DNA of 29,192 nucleotides, taken from positions 1-29,192 of the forward strand of contig CAJUHR010000045.1 of NCBI GenBank assembly GCA_910586255.1, given 5' to 3'. The notes under the pieces were generated by a model. That model saw nothing but the letters and a program-made list of their open reading frames with translations, did no database searches and was not told the DNA's origin. This document shows, piece after piece, positions 1 through 7,920 of this stretch. The stretch is from an uncultured Lachnospiraceae bacterium. Lineage in GTDB: Bacteria > Bacillota > Clostridia > Lachnospirales > Lachnospiraceae. The stretch's first letter is position 1. Each line of letters opens with the position of its first letter. Both the position numbers and the translations under genes were made by a program.

Positions 1-164
1 CCCCTGTATGATTCAAAAGGCTCTCTGCTGTCTAAATATCGTCCCATATCCCCATCCCTTTCTCAGAATCTCAAACATCACTTATCCATACAATCTATCT
101 TATCATAAAAAGACAGCCAATACAATTTTTCTTTATCAATCCATCCGCCTTTTCCTGTAAGGTG

Positions 165-189
165 AAAAAGCAGCCATATAATGGCCGCT
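165..189 (-). terminator. Rho-independent terminator after the first amidohydrolase gene
   Basis: Read on the minus strand, a 9-bp stem (AGCGGCCAT pairing with ATGGCTGCT, one G-U pair) closes a 3-base loop and runs straight into a run of T. It lies about 45 bases past the stop codon at 236, so it probably ends the minus-strand nucleobase-catabolism operon. Bases 1-164 beyond it hold no gene that I can recognise. Confidence 0.75.
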
Positions 190-235
190 CTCCCACTCCT
201 TCCTGCTATCTATTTTCAGCCCTGTTAATCGCTGG

Positions 236-1639
236 CTACTGCAAATCAGCTTTCAAACCTGGTATCCGCACGGATGCCTTTGTCAGTAACTCACGTCCCA
301 CATTGTTAGCGTAATCCCGTTTTTCCTCCTCATTCACAAGAGTCAGGCATCCTTTCTCCACGGTGATCACGCCATTTACCATAACCGTATCCACCATTCG
401 GGCATCGCCGCTTATGACAATGCAGTCTACCGGATCATTGCATCCTCCTGCATATTGAAGCTGGCTCCAGTTAAGCATGGTTATATCCGCTGCCATTCCC
501 TGGGCAAGATATCCGATATCCTCACGTCCAAGGCTCCTTGCACCACCGCGGGTAGCCATATACAGAATGTCCTCTGCCGTGCAGGAACCGTTCCCAAAGC
601 TTAAACGGTTCAGCAGGTAAGAAACCCTCATTTCCTCCATAAAATTAGACGAGTTACTGCTTGCTGCCCCATCAACTCCCAATCCGATTCTTTTGACTCC
701 TGCGTTCAGCATATCTTTCACACGGCAAGAACCAGAGCTTAAGTACATATTCGAAATCGGGCAGCTTGCCACTCCGGTATTCGTCTGTGCCATAATTCGA
801 ATATCCTCATCATCCAAATGAATACAATGGGCATAATAAAAACGGTCGCCAAGCAGATTGTGGCGCCTGAACCACTCTACTGGCCGGCAGCCAAATGTTT
901 CAATCGTGTACTGAGTCTCAAAAACACTTTCTGCCAAATGCCCATGTACCATAATATCATGTTTTTCAGCAAAATCAATAGTCGCCTTCAGAATTTCCTC
1001 TGTATCATACTGCGCAATGCTAGGTCCAATCCCTACCCGGCACATGGAAAATTCCGAAGGGTCATGATATTTCTTTACCAGCCTTTCTGCGTCTTCCATT
1101 ACCCGTTCCGTGGTATCCACAACCTCCGGGCACACCACATCACTAACGACAGAATGGTAGGAACGTACCGGATGGAAACGGATCCCGATTTCCTTTGCCG
1201 CCTCAATCTCCGCATCCATCAGCCCTTTCACGCGGACCGGGTGAGGATACCACAAATCATTTGATGTGGTACAGCCCGACTTCATGCCTTCACCCAGACT
1301 TGTATAAATTCCTGCCCGTGCCACCTCAGGACATAAATCTTTATAAATCTCATACATAACTGTCAGCCATGGTTCCAGGGCCATCCCCTGGGTCGCCTTG
1401 ATATTCCGTATCAATGTCTGCCAGGTATGATGATGCGTGTTGACAAAACCGGGAACTATAATCTTGCCTGACGCATCAATCTCCTTATTTATTTTAATCC
1501 CCGGATACTGTTTCTCCAGCCCTTTCCCGATAGCCTGGATGCGGTTATCACAGACCAGCAAATCCCCATGACGCAGCCGGGTGCGCTCATCGTCCATGGT
1601 AATGATCCAATCGGCATTTTTATACAGTATGTAGTTCAT
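236..1639 (-). CDS. Amidohydrolase, 8-oxoguanine deaminase-like
   Basis: This 467-residue metal-dependent hydrolase belongs to the amidohydrolase superfamily (COG0402, SsnA/TrzN/8-oxoguanine deaminase branch). It would deaminate a purine-like or triazine-like ring in the cytosol. The metal ligands are visible: H69 and H71 in NTHHHTWQ, H234 with E237 in VHGHLAES, H271 and H274 in AHCIH, and D323 in GLGVDGAASSN. The HLAE glutamate is the usual proton shuttle of this branch. The length is normal and the C-terminal beta-sandwich (ADITMLNW, MVNGVITVEKG) is complete. The ATG at 1639 follows an AGAGAGGG ribosome-binding site. The gene is last in its operon, 60 bases after an NCS2 permease, which suggests the permease imports its substrate. 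The exact substrate (8-oxoguanine, guanine, another aminated ring) cannot be read from sequence. Confidence 0.82.
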   Translation of the reverse strand: MNYILYKNADWIITMDDERTRLRHGDLLVCDNRIQAIGKGLEKQYPGIKINKEIDASGKIIVPGFVNTHHHTWQTLIRNIKATQGMALEPWLTVMYEIYKDLCPEVARAGIYTSLGEGMKSGCTTSNDLWYPHPVRVKGLMDAEIEAAKEIGIRFHPVRSYHSVVSDVVCPEVVDTTERVMEDAERLVKKYHDPSEFSMCRVGIGPSIAQYDTEEILKATIDFAEKHDIMVHGHLAESVFETQYTIETFGCRPVEWFRRHNLLGDRFYYAHCIHLDDEDIRIMAQTNTGVASCPISNMYLSSGSCRVKDMLNAGVKRIGLGVDGAASSNSSNFMEEMRVSYLLNRLSFGNGSCTAEDILYMATRGGARSLGREDIGYLAQGMAADITMLNWSQLQYAGGCNDPVDCIVISGDARMVDTVMVNGVITVEKGCLTLVNEEEKRDYANNVGRELLTKASVRIPGLKADLQ

Positions 1640-1699
1640 ATACCCTCTCTTTCCATTATGAGTACTCTATAAGATCTTTTTCCCAACAGAATATTCCTT

Positions 1700-2998
1700 C
1701 TATTTGTTGCTTTCCCCCAGCAAAACGCTCAGTATCATCGCCACAATTGCCGTCCCCGGGACACCGCTGAACAGGGTGGAAGCCCATGAAGGCAGAAGCG
1801 CCAGGGCATCCGGCACAACTGAAAAGCCTACGCCGATAGCTATGGATACCCCAACAATCGTTGTAGTACGAGGAGTAAGGTTCTCTGATTTGATTACGTT
1901 CATTCCGGATACCACAATGGTTCCAAAAGCAGAGAGGGCCACGCCTCCGATAACCGCTGAAGGAATTGCCGCGAAAAGAGCACACAGCTTGGGACAAAAT
2001 CCACATAACAGCACTACGCCTCCGGCCATAGCCGTAATATAACGGCTTGTAACACCGGAAAGACCGCACAAGCCAATGTTTGCGCTCCCTGAAATTGTCG
2101 GACACATATTGAATAAAGCTCCCACTACAGAACTGATTCCCTGAGCAAGGACACCGCCCTTCGTCTCTTCACTGGTAGGAAGTTCCCCTTTTGCCAGCAT
2201 TGCCGCCGAAGACTGGTCTCCGATAAGTTCAACCAAGGCAAAAATAGCCAGCACGGTTACGGTTATAACAGGCCCCATTTCAAACTTAATTCCAAAATGA
2301 AGAATCCGGGGAAGCCTGAACCATGCCTCATCCATTACGCTGGAAAGGTCCAGTTTTCCGGCAGCCGCAGCTGCCATTGACATGATGATAATAGCAATCA
2401 GCGGAGACGCCTTGGACAGGAAATTCTTTCTGCAGTAATGATTCAAAAGCAGCATGATTAAAATGGTTCCAAGGGCAAGTCCAAGATTTATGGGACTTCC
2501 AAAATCCGGGGCTCCAACGCCGCCTGCGCAATAATTAATTCCCACGCCGATCAGGCTCAATCCCAGGGACATTACCACCGCACCGGCAATGTATGGTTTA
2601 AATAAAATCTGAAGCTGTTTATGAAACGCGATCCAGACCAGGCAGGTAATCGCGCTGCCAACGAGACACGCTCCGGTAAATGAGTCCAATCCATACTGCG
2701 CCCCAAGAGCAATCCCCGGCGCAACAAAAACAAAGCTGTTTTCCAGCGGAATCGGAAGCTTTGCGCCAACCGGTCCTGCTCCGATGGTCTGAAGCAAGGT
2801 TGCGGTTCCGGTCACAAACATACACCCCGCAATAAGAATCGTAATTTCTGCCGCGCTGAGACCGACTCCGGCCCCGATCAGCAGGGGAACCGGCAGCACA
2901 TTAAAAATCAATACCAAAACATGCTGGATACTAAGGGGAATAGACTCTTTAACAGACGGGCACTCATTTAATGAATATCCTCTTGAAATTGACTTCAT
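1700..2998 (-). CDS. NCS2 family nucleobase permease
   Basis: This is a 432-residue integral membrane protein of the nucleobase:cation symporter-2 family (xanthine/uracil/urate permeases). It has many hydrophobic segments and an N-terminal signature region (LIFNVLPVPLLIGAGVGLS). The central and C-terminal parts show the expected GxxN/NTS-like region (CPTISGSANIGLCGLSGVTSR) before the last helices. I place the start at the ATG at 2998 (MKSISRGYSL), because GGAGG lies just upstream; an upstream TTG in the same frame would put the start inside that ribosome-binding site. It sits between two amidohydrolase genes on the same strand, so it probably imports the ring compound they act on. It is one of two intact NCS2 permeases in the window, besides one truncated remnant. 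Specificity is unknown. Confidence 0.85.
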   Translation of the reverse strand: MKSISRGYSLNECPSVKESIPLSIQHVLVLIFNVLPVPLLIGAGVGLSAAEITILIAGCMFVTGTATLLQTIGAGPVGAKLPIPLENSFVFVAPGIALGAQYGLDSFTGACLVGSAITCLVWIAFHKQLQILFKPYIAGAVVMSLGLSLIGVGINYCAGGVGAPDFGSPINLGLALGTILIMLLLNHYCRKNFLSKASPLIAIIIMSMAAAAAGKLDLSSVMDEAWFRLPRILHFGIKFEMGPVITVTVLAIFALVELIGDQSSAAMLAKGELPTSEETKGGVLAQGISSVVGALFNMCPTISGSANIGLCGLSGVTSRYITAMAGGVVLLCGFCPKLCALFAAIPSAVIGGVALSAFGTIVVSGMNVIKSENLTPRTTTIVGVSIAIGVGFSVVPDALALLPSWASTLFSGVPGTAIVAMILSVLLGESNK

Positions 2999-3034
2999 AG
3001 GTTCCTCCAATCTCTGCTCTTTTATCTCTTTGAA

Positions 3035-4237
3035 TTATCGCAGTGTAACGTCAATACCATCTTTAATAACATAAACCGGAGGTGTATGTTTCCAGATCGC
3101 ATGCCATACATCTTTCTGATCCAATACCACAAGATCCGCATTTCCGCCGACTTCCAGTTCATGTCCTTTCAAACCCAGAACTTTGGCTGCACTGGTGGTA
3201 ACCATGTCATAGAGAAGTTCCATATCCTCAAAGCTTGTCATCCACAGCAAATGGCTTGCCAAAAATGCAATCTGAAGCATATTGCACTCCCCATACGGAT
3301 AATAAGCATCCGAAATATCATCCTGACCAAGAGCAACCGGAACGCCGGCTAAAAGTAAATCCTTCACCCTTGCATGAAGCGGTCCGGTATGGGGATCAGA
3401 AACCAGTCCAATACCTGCCTTTTTCATCAAGACAACCAGCTTACGGAAGTAATTTTCATTGTATAATTCCATTGCCCGGCAATGCTGAGCAGTCACACGG
3501 CCCTGCCATCCCATCTCAATGGATTTTTTACACAGCATCTCCAGTGTACGTTCCTCCGGGTCTCCTACATCGTCCAGGAGCATGGATATGCCTTTGTCAT
3601 ATTCTTTAGCCAGATTACAGGCAAAATCCAAATGTGACTGTTCCTCCTCTTTTGTATATTCCATCCACGGAATACCGCCGGAAATATCTGCTCCCAGTTC
3701 CATTGCCTGACGCATCAGTTCCTCAGTTCCCGGCTCACGGGCGATTCCGTCCTGGGGGAAGGCAACCACCTGCAGTTCCACCTTACCCTTAAATTCCTCA
3801 CGCCCTTTAATCAAAGCTTTGACCCCTTCCAGCCGGGCTTTTGGGTCTACATCGGCAAATGCCCGGATATGGGTGTTTCCATGTTTCAGCGCCATATTGC
3901 AGGCCTCTCTCACATTGTTGATAATCCACTTCTCATCATAGCAGGACTTGAAATCTGCAGCCCGCTCAATGGCTGTCATAGCGCCGCCCATACCCCCTGT
4001 ATGGTATTCGCCAAGAGCCCCCTGCCCTGCCATCTCCAAAGTAAATACTTTACATAAGTGCAGATGCCCGTTAACAAAGGATTCTGTTACCAGGTTTCCT
4101 TCCGCATCAATGATCTGGGCTGCATCCTGCTCCAAATCCTCACCGATTGCCGTAATTTTCCCGTCCTTAATCCCAATCCTCTGACTGCCTCCATGTTTCC
4201 TTGTGTTTGCATTAATAATCAAAATATCGTATTTCAT
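3035..4237 (-). CDS. CodA-family amidohydrolase with an altered active site
   Basis: A 400-residue cytosine-deaminase-family protein, complete from the N-terminal sandwich to the C-terminal NADLVVLDQ strand. The framework aligns with E. coli CodA (VELQVVAFPQDG, LGADISGGIP, GRVTAQHC, DDISDAYYPYG). H58 and H60 (HLHLC), H252 and D306 are kept. The position of CodA metal ligand His214 is Leu220, the catalytic Glu217 position is Asp223, the Asp after HxHL is Cys62, and the GHDD histidine is Gln305. Cytosine deamination by the standard mechanism is therefore doubtful; it may act on another ring or an amide, or belong to a subfamily with different chemistry. It lies 33 bases downstream of a broken paralogue and directly upstream of the NCS2 permease gene. 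The residue mapping was done by eye against CodA. Confidence 0.75.
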   Translation of the reverse strand: MKYDILIINANTRKHGGSQRIGIKDGKITAIGEDLEQDAAQIIDAEGNLVTESFVNGHLHLCKVFTLEMAGQGALGEYHTGGMGGAMTAIERAADFKSCYDEKWIINNVREACNMALKHGNTHIRAFADVDPKARLEGVKALIKGREEFKGKVELQVVAFPQDGIAREPGTEELMRQAMELGADISGGIPWMEYTKEEEQSHLDFACNLAKEYDKGISMLLDDVGDPEERTLEMLCKKSIEMGWQGRVTAQHCRAMELYNENYFRKLVVLMKKAGIGLVSDPHTGPLHARVKDLLLAGVPVALGQDDISDAYYPYGECNMLQIAFLASHLLWMTSFEDMELLYDMVTTSAAKVLGLKGHELEVGGNADLVVLDQKDVWHAIWKHTPPVYVIKDGIDVTLR

Positions 4238-4261
4238 CCTGTATTCCCCCGATATAAATAT

Positions 4262-4274
4262 TTTTGTTGGTTAA
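4262..4274. promoter_or_regulatory. Possible PucR-box-like site
   Basis: The sequence TTTTGTTGGTTAA resembles the Bacillus subtilis PucR box as I recall it (WWWCNTTGGTTAA), with one mismatch at the C. It lies 25-37 bases upstream of the intact CodA-family gene and overlaps the end of the broken paralogue. The window encodes a PucR family regulator at 7921. A single short match in AT-rich DNA is weak evidence. Confidence 0.25.
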
Positions 4275-5280
4275 ATCATCAGACTGACTTCTCTTTTTGT
4301 CTTTGCAACTACTTTGCCCTTGTGTATCACATAAAGTCTGTCGGAATCCAGCCGAATGGCTTCACGGATATCCTGCGACTGCAGAATTACCATATCTGCT
4401 GTCTTTCCGACCTCAAGACCGTAATCCCCCAACCCCAATATCTTCGCTGCCTCTGTAGTGATCATATCATACAGCTTTTCAATTTCATCAGGAGCTGTCA
4501 TCTGTGCCGCATGAGCAGTCAGATTGGCAAGCTGCAGTGAGTTGGCTGCTCCAAAGGGATAGAACGCTTGTCCATCCTTCCCTCCAGCATCAGGTTCGTG
4601 GGAGGATTGGTAATAATCCGCATTCCGGCTTTTGCCACCTTCTCAATAACATAGGCGGCCAAAGCACACACCATTTCCAAAGTACGGTAAAAGGGATCGT
4701 CAGTCTCATCTACATGCATATCAATATCTGCATTGTATTTTTCAGACAGATCGAAGCAGAACTTCACATGGGCCCTGGAATCATCCGGCGTGTTCTCATT
4801 TGCAGGCATTTTGCCCACCACATCAGCCCCCCGCCTCATCGCTTCGGCCATTAACTCCTTTGCAGCAGGACATTTCATCAGTCCTACCTGCGGAAAAGCT
4901 ACAATCTGAATGTCCACAGTGTCCTTATAAGCTTCTTTCTGGGCTGCTACCCCATCATAAGTTACAATCCCCGCCAAAACCAGATATACTGCCCCTGCAA
5001 ACACGGTCCCAAGAGAAACGTAGGGGAGTAAGCTGGCCTCCCCATGGGCGATGGACAGGGCTGCGCCAATAAATGCAAAGGAAGATCCTAAAAACACTGG
5101 CATCTTTTTCTTTGTAATAAAGAAATATAAAACAGTGCCAAGTCCGCAGGTAAAGAAGGTGATTGACACATTAAACCCTGTAATGAGCGGCACAAGGACT
5201 GTGGCGCCAAACATAGCAAATAAATACCTTTTATTTAAAAAAGAGCCGGGCAAACATTTCAGATCAGATGCCCGGCTCAC
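4271..5280 (-). pseudogene. Deleted and fused uracil permease / cytosine deaminase remnant
   Basis: Reading begins with a GTG at 5280 behind GGAG. Residues 1-106 are the N-terminus of a UraA-type uracil permease (NKRYLFAMFGATVLVP, FLGSSFAFIGAALS). At about 4962 the frame passes without a stop into the middle of a cytosine deaminase (KDTVDIQIVAFPQVGL, DIDMHVDETDDP). A second in-frame deletion near 4665 joins LEMVC to ALAAYVIEKV and removes the segment with the VTxxH histidine. A third near 4567 removes the GHDD region and shifts frame. The true frame resumes with FYPFGAANSLQLANLTAH and ends at 4271. The N-terminal HxH half of the deaminase is also missing. It is best read as a former uraA-codA pair collapsed by at least three deletions. 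A 253-residue chimera could still be translated, but it would be neither a working transporter nor a deaminase. Confidence 0.85.
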
Positions 5281-5303
5281 AGGTTACTCCAATTGCATTA
5301 TCA

Positions 5304-6101
5304 TTAGACGTTGTCAAATCCGTCAAATGCCACAATACGGCTGATACAGCTTTCACCATCTACAAACTTCCAGGGGAAGCATCCGATAACTACCCGTTTG
5401 TTAGACAGCTGATCAATATCACCGCCCATGCATTCCGCATGGATTGACTCATAGGGCTGGCAGAACAATTCAAAATGCATTGCCTGATAATGCTCCGGCC
5501 ACGGATACACCTCATTTAAGCTTTTGCCGTATTTCTCACGGAAAATCTTGTCACATTTTTCCGCTTCCATAGGCTCCCAGTCACGAATCTTGGTATTCAT
5601 GGGATGATCTGCGGAGCCGCAGTCCACGCCAATCCATTTCAGCTTCTTTTTTCTGACCCATGCGATGAAGTCCAGTGACGGCCCCGGATGACGCAGCATA
5701 TAACGGCGCTCATCTGCCTGAGGCTGATCCCATCCATAGATGTGATAGCCTGTGTTGATGATGAGAATATCGCCTTCCCGCACGTCTGCGCGCTTCTCAA
5801 TATCCTCCGGAGTATAGATGCCAAAATCCTCCATTTGGTCACGCAGGTCTACAACCACGCCCGGAGCCACCAGCTTATCCAGTTCCAGGGCAGCAATATC
5901 ACGTCCCGAAGTATCAAAATGGCGCGGTCCATCCAGATGAGTTCCCACATGATTGGAATGGGTGATCAACTGCCCATTTGCCCCATTTGGCGCCAGCCTT
6001 TTAAAATACTTAACCTGAAGCGGCTCATAAGTAGGCCACGGCGGTGTGCTGATTCCAATCGGGATTGAAAGATCATACATTTTAACATCTGACCAGTTCA
6101 T
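5304..6101 (-). CDS. Cyclase family protein (metal-dependent amide hydrolase)
   Basis: A 265-residue member of the cyclase family (Pfam Cyclase; kynurenine formamidase KynB and isatin hydrolase fold). The family signature is clear: H51-V-G-T-H55-x-D57-x-P-x-H61-F, the Mn/Zn-binding and catalytic cluster. Other family landmarks are DLSIPI near the N-terminus, DILIINTGYH and WIGVDCGSADHP. Known members open or hydrolyse amides, including the cyclic amide of isatin. No tryptophan-catabolic genes lie nearby, whereas nucleobase permeases, amidohydrolases and a ureide carbamoyltransferase do. I therefore infer that it opens a cyclic ureide rather than formylkynurenine. It has a GGAGG site and its own leader of about 175 bases, which carries a motif shared with the fdrA operon. 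The substrate is unproven. Confidence 0.82.
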   Translation of the reverse strand: MNWSDVKMYDLSIPIGISTPPWPTYEPLQVKYFKRLAPNGANGQLITHSNHVGTHLDGPRHFDTSGRDIAALELDKLVAPGVVVDLRDQMEDFGIYTPEDIEKRADVREGDILIINTGYHIYGWDQPQADERRYMLRHPGPSLDFIAWVRKKKLKWIGVDCGSADHPMNTKIRDWEPMEAEKCDKIFREKYGKSLNEVYPWPEHYQAMHFELFCQPYESIHAECMGGDIDQLSNKRVVIGCFPWKFVDGESCISRIVAFDGFDNV

Positions 6102-6160
6102 ACGTTACATCCTCCATACTTTTTGTCTTTTTTTCATAACCAAGAAGCGCGCTCTTCATT

Positions 6161-6184
6161 ATTTTTGTTTGCATTTATAATATA
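6161..6184 (-). promoter_or_regulatory. Leader motif and possible -10 of the cyclase operon
   Basis: On the minus strand a TATTAT/TATAAA-like -10 element is followed at once by ATGCAAACAAAAAT. The identical 14-mer occurs at 17081-17094, also just downstream of a TATAAT, before fdrA. Two copies in the leaders of two catabolic transcription units suggest a shared operator or leader element, possibly for the PucR regulator. No good -35 box is visible, which would fit an activator-dependent promoter. Confidence 0.4.
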
Positions 6185-6271
6185 CATGATTTATCCCCCT
6201 CATTCTATGTGGATGTTCTACAATTAATATTCGGAAACTTTGTAAACATATTGAAACTTTTGAATAAATGT

Positions 6272-6302
6272 GAAAAGGGGCCAGAGTTTGATTCTCTGGC
6301 CC
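6272..6302 (-). terminator. Rho-independent terminator after the nitroreductase gene
   Basis: On the minus strand GGGCCAGAG pairs perfectly with CTCTGGCCC across a 7-base loop, followed by CTTTT. It lies about 50 bases past the nitroreductase stop at 6353 and separates the DUF2877-nitroreductase unit from the cyclase unit. Confidence 0.85.
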
Positions 6303-6352
6303 GCTTTCCTGGAAATATCTGTAACAACTTGTAGGAGTTATGGCTAACATAA

Positions 6353-6874
6353 TTACTTCTTTATAATATATCCCTCTTTTCTTGGAGCCGCTGCTCCCGG
6401 CTCCTCCGCCGCGTACCCCAGCGCAATGCTTCCAATGCCCCGAAGCGTATCGGGAAGTCCCCATTCTCTTAGGAGTGATTTTCCCTCCTGACTCTCAAAA
6501 ATCTCCTTTTCATAGTGTACCCACACACTGGACAGCCCGACAGCGTGAGCCGCCAGCATCATGTTCTCCAACACACAGCTGCCGTCCTCCACACAGGTGC
6601 TCGCGTCTTCCTTTGCCAAAACCAGCACGATTACCGGAGCGCCATAGTATGGATCCGCATCTGTTCCCCTTACCTTTGCATTGAGTCCGGCTATGGTTTG
6701 ACGAAGTTTTGGTTCACGAATCGCCACGATAACGGGAGACTGTCTCCCGCCCCCTGTGGGAGCATACGTACCTGCCTCCAAAACCGCATCCAATAGTTCC
6801 TCCGAAACCACGTCACTGCGGTATTCCCGCACGCTTCTCCTTGTTTTCATCACCGCCAAAAATTGATTTTCCAT
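6353..6874 (-). CDS. Nitroreductase family flavoprotein
   Basis: A 173-residue member of the small nitroreductase family (FMN-binding, NAD(P)H-dependent). The N-terminal RRSVREYRSDVVSEELL and YAPTGGGRQSP segments are the FMN phosphate/ribityl region. Further markers are GAPVIVLVLAK, the helix ENMMLAAHAVGLSSVWVHY, and the C-terminal IALGYAAEEP followed by basic residues. The length is typical. The ATG at 6874 has GGAGG 9 bases upstream. It lies 16 bases after the DUF2877 gene and is probably co-transcribed with it, ending at the hairpin at 6272-6302. Members reduce nitro groups, quinones or conjugated double bonds. A role in ring reduction within the pathway is possible, but nothing in the sequence fixes the substrate. 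Confidence 0.85.
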   Translation of the reverse strand: MENQFLAVMKTRRSVREYRSDVVSEELLDAVLEAGTYAPTGGGRQSPVIVAIREPKLRQTIAGLNAKVRGTDADPYYGAPVIVLVLAKEDASTCVEDGSCVLENMMLAAHAVGLSSVWVHYEKEIFESQEGKSLLREWGLPDTLRGIGSIALGYAAEEPGAAAPRKEGYIIKK

Positions 6875-6890
6875 ACTGTTTATTCCTCCA

Positions 6891-7739
6891 TTATATTTTT
6901 TTGTTTATTGAAGATTCCAATGCATCCTGAATGCCAAAATACAAACCTGTCAAAAAGTCGCATCCTGAACTGCTTCCAAAAGAGGCCACCTTTTCAAGCG
7001 CGCTCCCTAACTGCCCATCCGTACATTCCTCCTCCATACAGCAAAGCACCTGCAACACATCCCAGGAAAACCTCCCTGTCCCCGCCTGGCAAAGCAATGC
7101 CCTGCTGATATCATTCGTTCTTGCGGCAGCCCTGTTAGCCACCCGGCGGACAAGCTCCTGCGGCCATGCCGGCCAAATCCCAGCCAGATATCCACACAGC
7201 AGATCATCGGAAGATGGCGTCAGCCCTACACCGCAGCCTGCCATCTGCCATGCCGACTCAATTAATTGCCCTTCCTCTTTCTGTCTTGCCGCCGTCCGGA
7301 ATCGCTTCAGCCTGGGAGCAAGGAACTCTGCATAAATACTGCCCTGCCCTCCAAAGGCCATCTCTACAAGCCCTTTTTCTTTGTAGTGCCGTAAAAATGC
7401 CAGAAGCCTTTCCGGTGACTCTGCCTTCCAAGACGGACGGTGCCCTAACTTAAGGCTTCTGCTTTCCGCACCTTCAAAAGAAAACAGCTTTTCCTCATTC
7501 CTGAAGATTCCCTTTTCTCCAATCCTCAGCCCTCTCTTCGGCATGTCTTCAAAAGAATACGGATGTTTTAAAACCGCTGAAAAAGGCTGTACACCCTTTT
7601 GGGGCGCCAATACTGTGACAAATCCTATTGGTGAAGAGAAATTGGCTGCCTGATGAAAAACAGAATGCACCTGCAGGCCATATTCCTTTCCACATAACTC
7701 CTCCATTAGAGAACTACAAACCACACTACAGCTTACCAT
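6891..7739 (-). CDS. DUF2877 protein, AllH/YlbF-like carbamoyltransferase subunit
   Basis: A DUF2877 family protein of about 282 residues. The family hallmarks are present: GVGLTPSSDDLLCGYLAG in the middle, and SSGCDFLTGLYFG near the C-terminus. E. coli YlbF (AllH), about 270 residues, is the third component proposed for the anaerobic oxamate carbamoyltransferase together with FdrA (AllF) and YlbE (AllG). Homologues of both lie at 14-17 kb here, so this gene probably supplies the missing subunit although it is in another transcription unit. I choose the ATG at 7739 (MVSCSVV) because GGAGG sits 8 bases upstream of it; an ATG at 7757 in the same frame has no such site. The gene diverges from the PucR regulator gene. 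Confidence 0.78.
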   Translation of the reverse strand: MVSCSVVCSSLMEELCGKEYGLQVHSVFHQAANFSSPIGFVTVLAPQKGVQPFSAVLKHPYSFEDMPKRGLRIGEKGIFRNEEKLFSFEGAESRSLKLGHRPSWKAESPERLLAFLRHYKEKGLVEMAFGGQGSIYAEFLAPRLKRFRTAARQKEEGQLIESAWQMAGCGVGLTPSSDDLLCGYLAGIWPAWPQELVRRVANRAAARTNDISRALLCQAGTGRFSWDVLQVLCCMEEECTDGQLGSALEKVASFGSSSGCDFLTGLYFGIQDALESSINKKI

Positions 7740-7778
7740 CTGCCCATCCTCCGGCATCCGTCTTTATCTTTAAATTGT

Positions 7779-7807
7779 CACCGTTCAGATAAGCCCTGAA
7801 CCGTTAC
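7779..7807. repeat. Inverted-repeat unit related to the 21.7-kb repeat
   Basis: GTTCAG (7783-7788) and CTGAAC (7796-7801) form a 6-bp inverted repeat with a 7-base spacer, followed by CGTTAC. The pattern GTTCAGATA..CC.TGAAC.GTTAC is shared with 21671-21695. It lies in the probable 5' leader of the DUF2877 operon, so it could be an operator or a small mobile repeat. Confidence 0.5.
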
Positions 7808-7818
7808 CTTTAAATTTC

Positions 7819-7824
7819 ATTATA
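7819..7824 (-). promoter_or_regulatory. Possible -10 box of the DUF2877 operon
   Basis: TATAAT on the minus strand lies 80 bases upstream of the chosen start of the DUF2877 gene. No convincing -35 box is seen 16-18 bases upstream, which would fit activator-dependent expression. The inverted repeat at 7783-7801 would fall in the transcribed leader. Confidence 0.35.
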
Positions 7825-7848
7825 CTCGAAAATCTTCCCATTTCTATG

Positions 7849-7877
7849 TTGACTTTTTATAAAAATGGCGATACACT
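7849..7877 (+). promoter_or_regulatory. Sigma-A type promoter of the pucR-like gene
   Basis: TTGACT (7849-7854), a 17-base spacer, then TACACT (7872-7877). A GGAGG ribosome-binding site follows just before the ATG at 7921. The -35 box is near consensus and the -10 box is moderate. Confidence 0.6.
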
Positions 7878-7920
7878 TTTGTTATATTTTTGAACTAACA
7901 CAGCACTTGGAGGAATAATA

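Noticed and set aside
1656..2105. 149-codon minus-strand frame inside the NCS2 permease gene
   Set aside because: It is out of frame with a clear permease gene, is rich in Cys/Arg/Gly in a way typical of shadow frames, and has no ribosome-binding site.
4519..5280. The 253-residue chimera as a novel fusion enzyme
   Set aside because: It contains only about three permease helices and a deaminase core lacking most metal ligands, and its end is frameshifted while the lost frame continues downstream. Decay by deletion is the simpler explanation.
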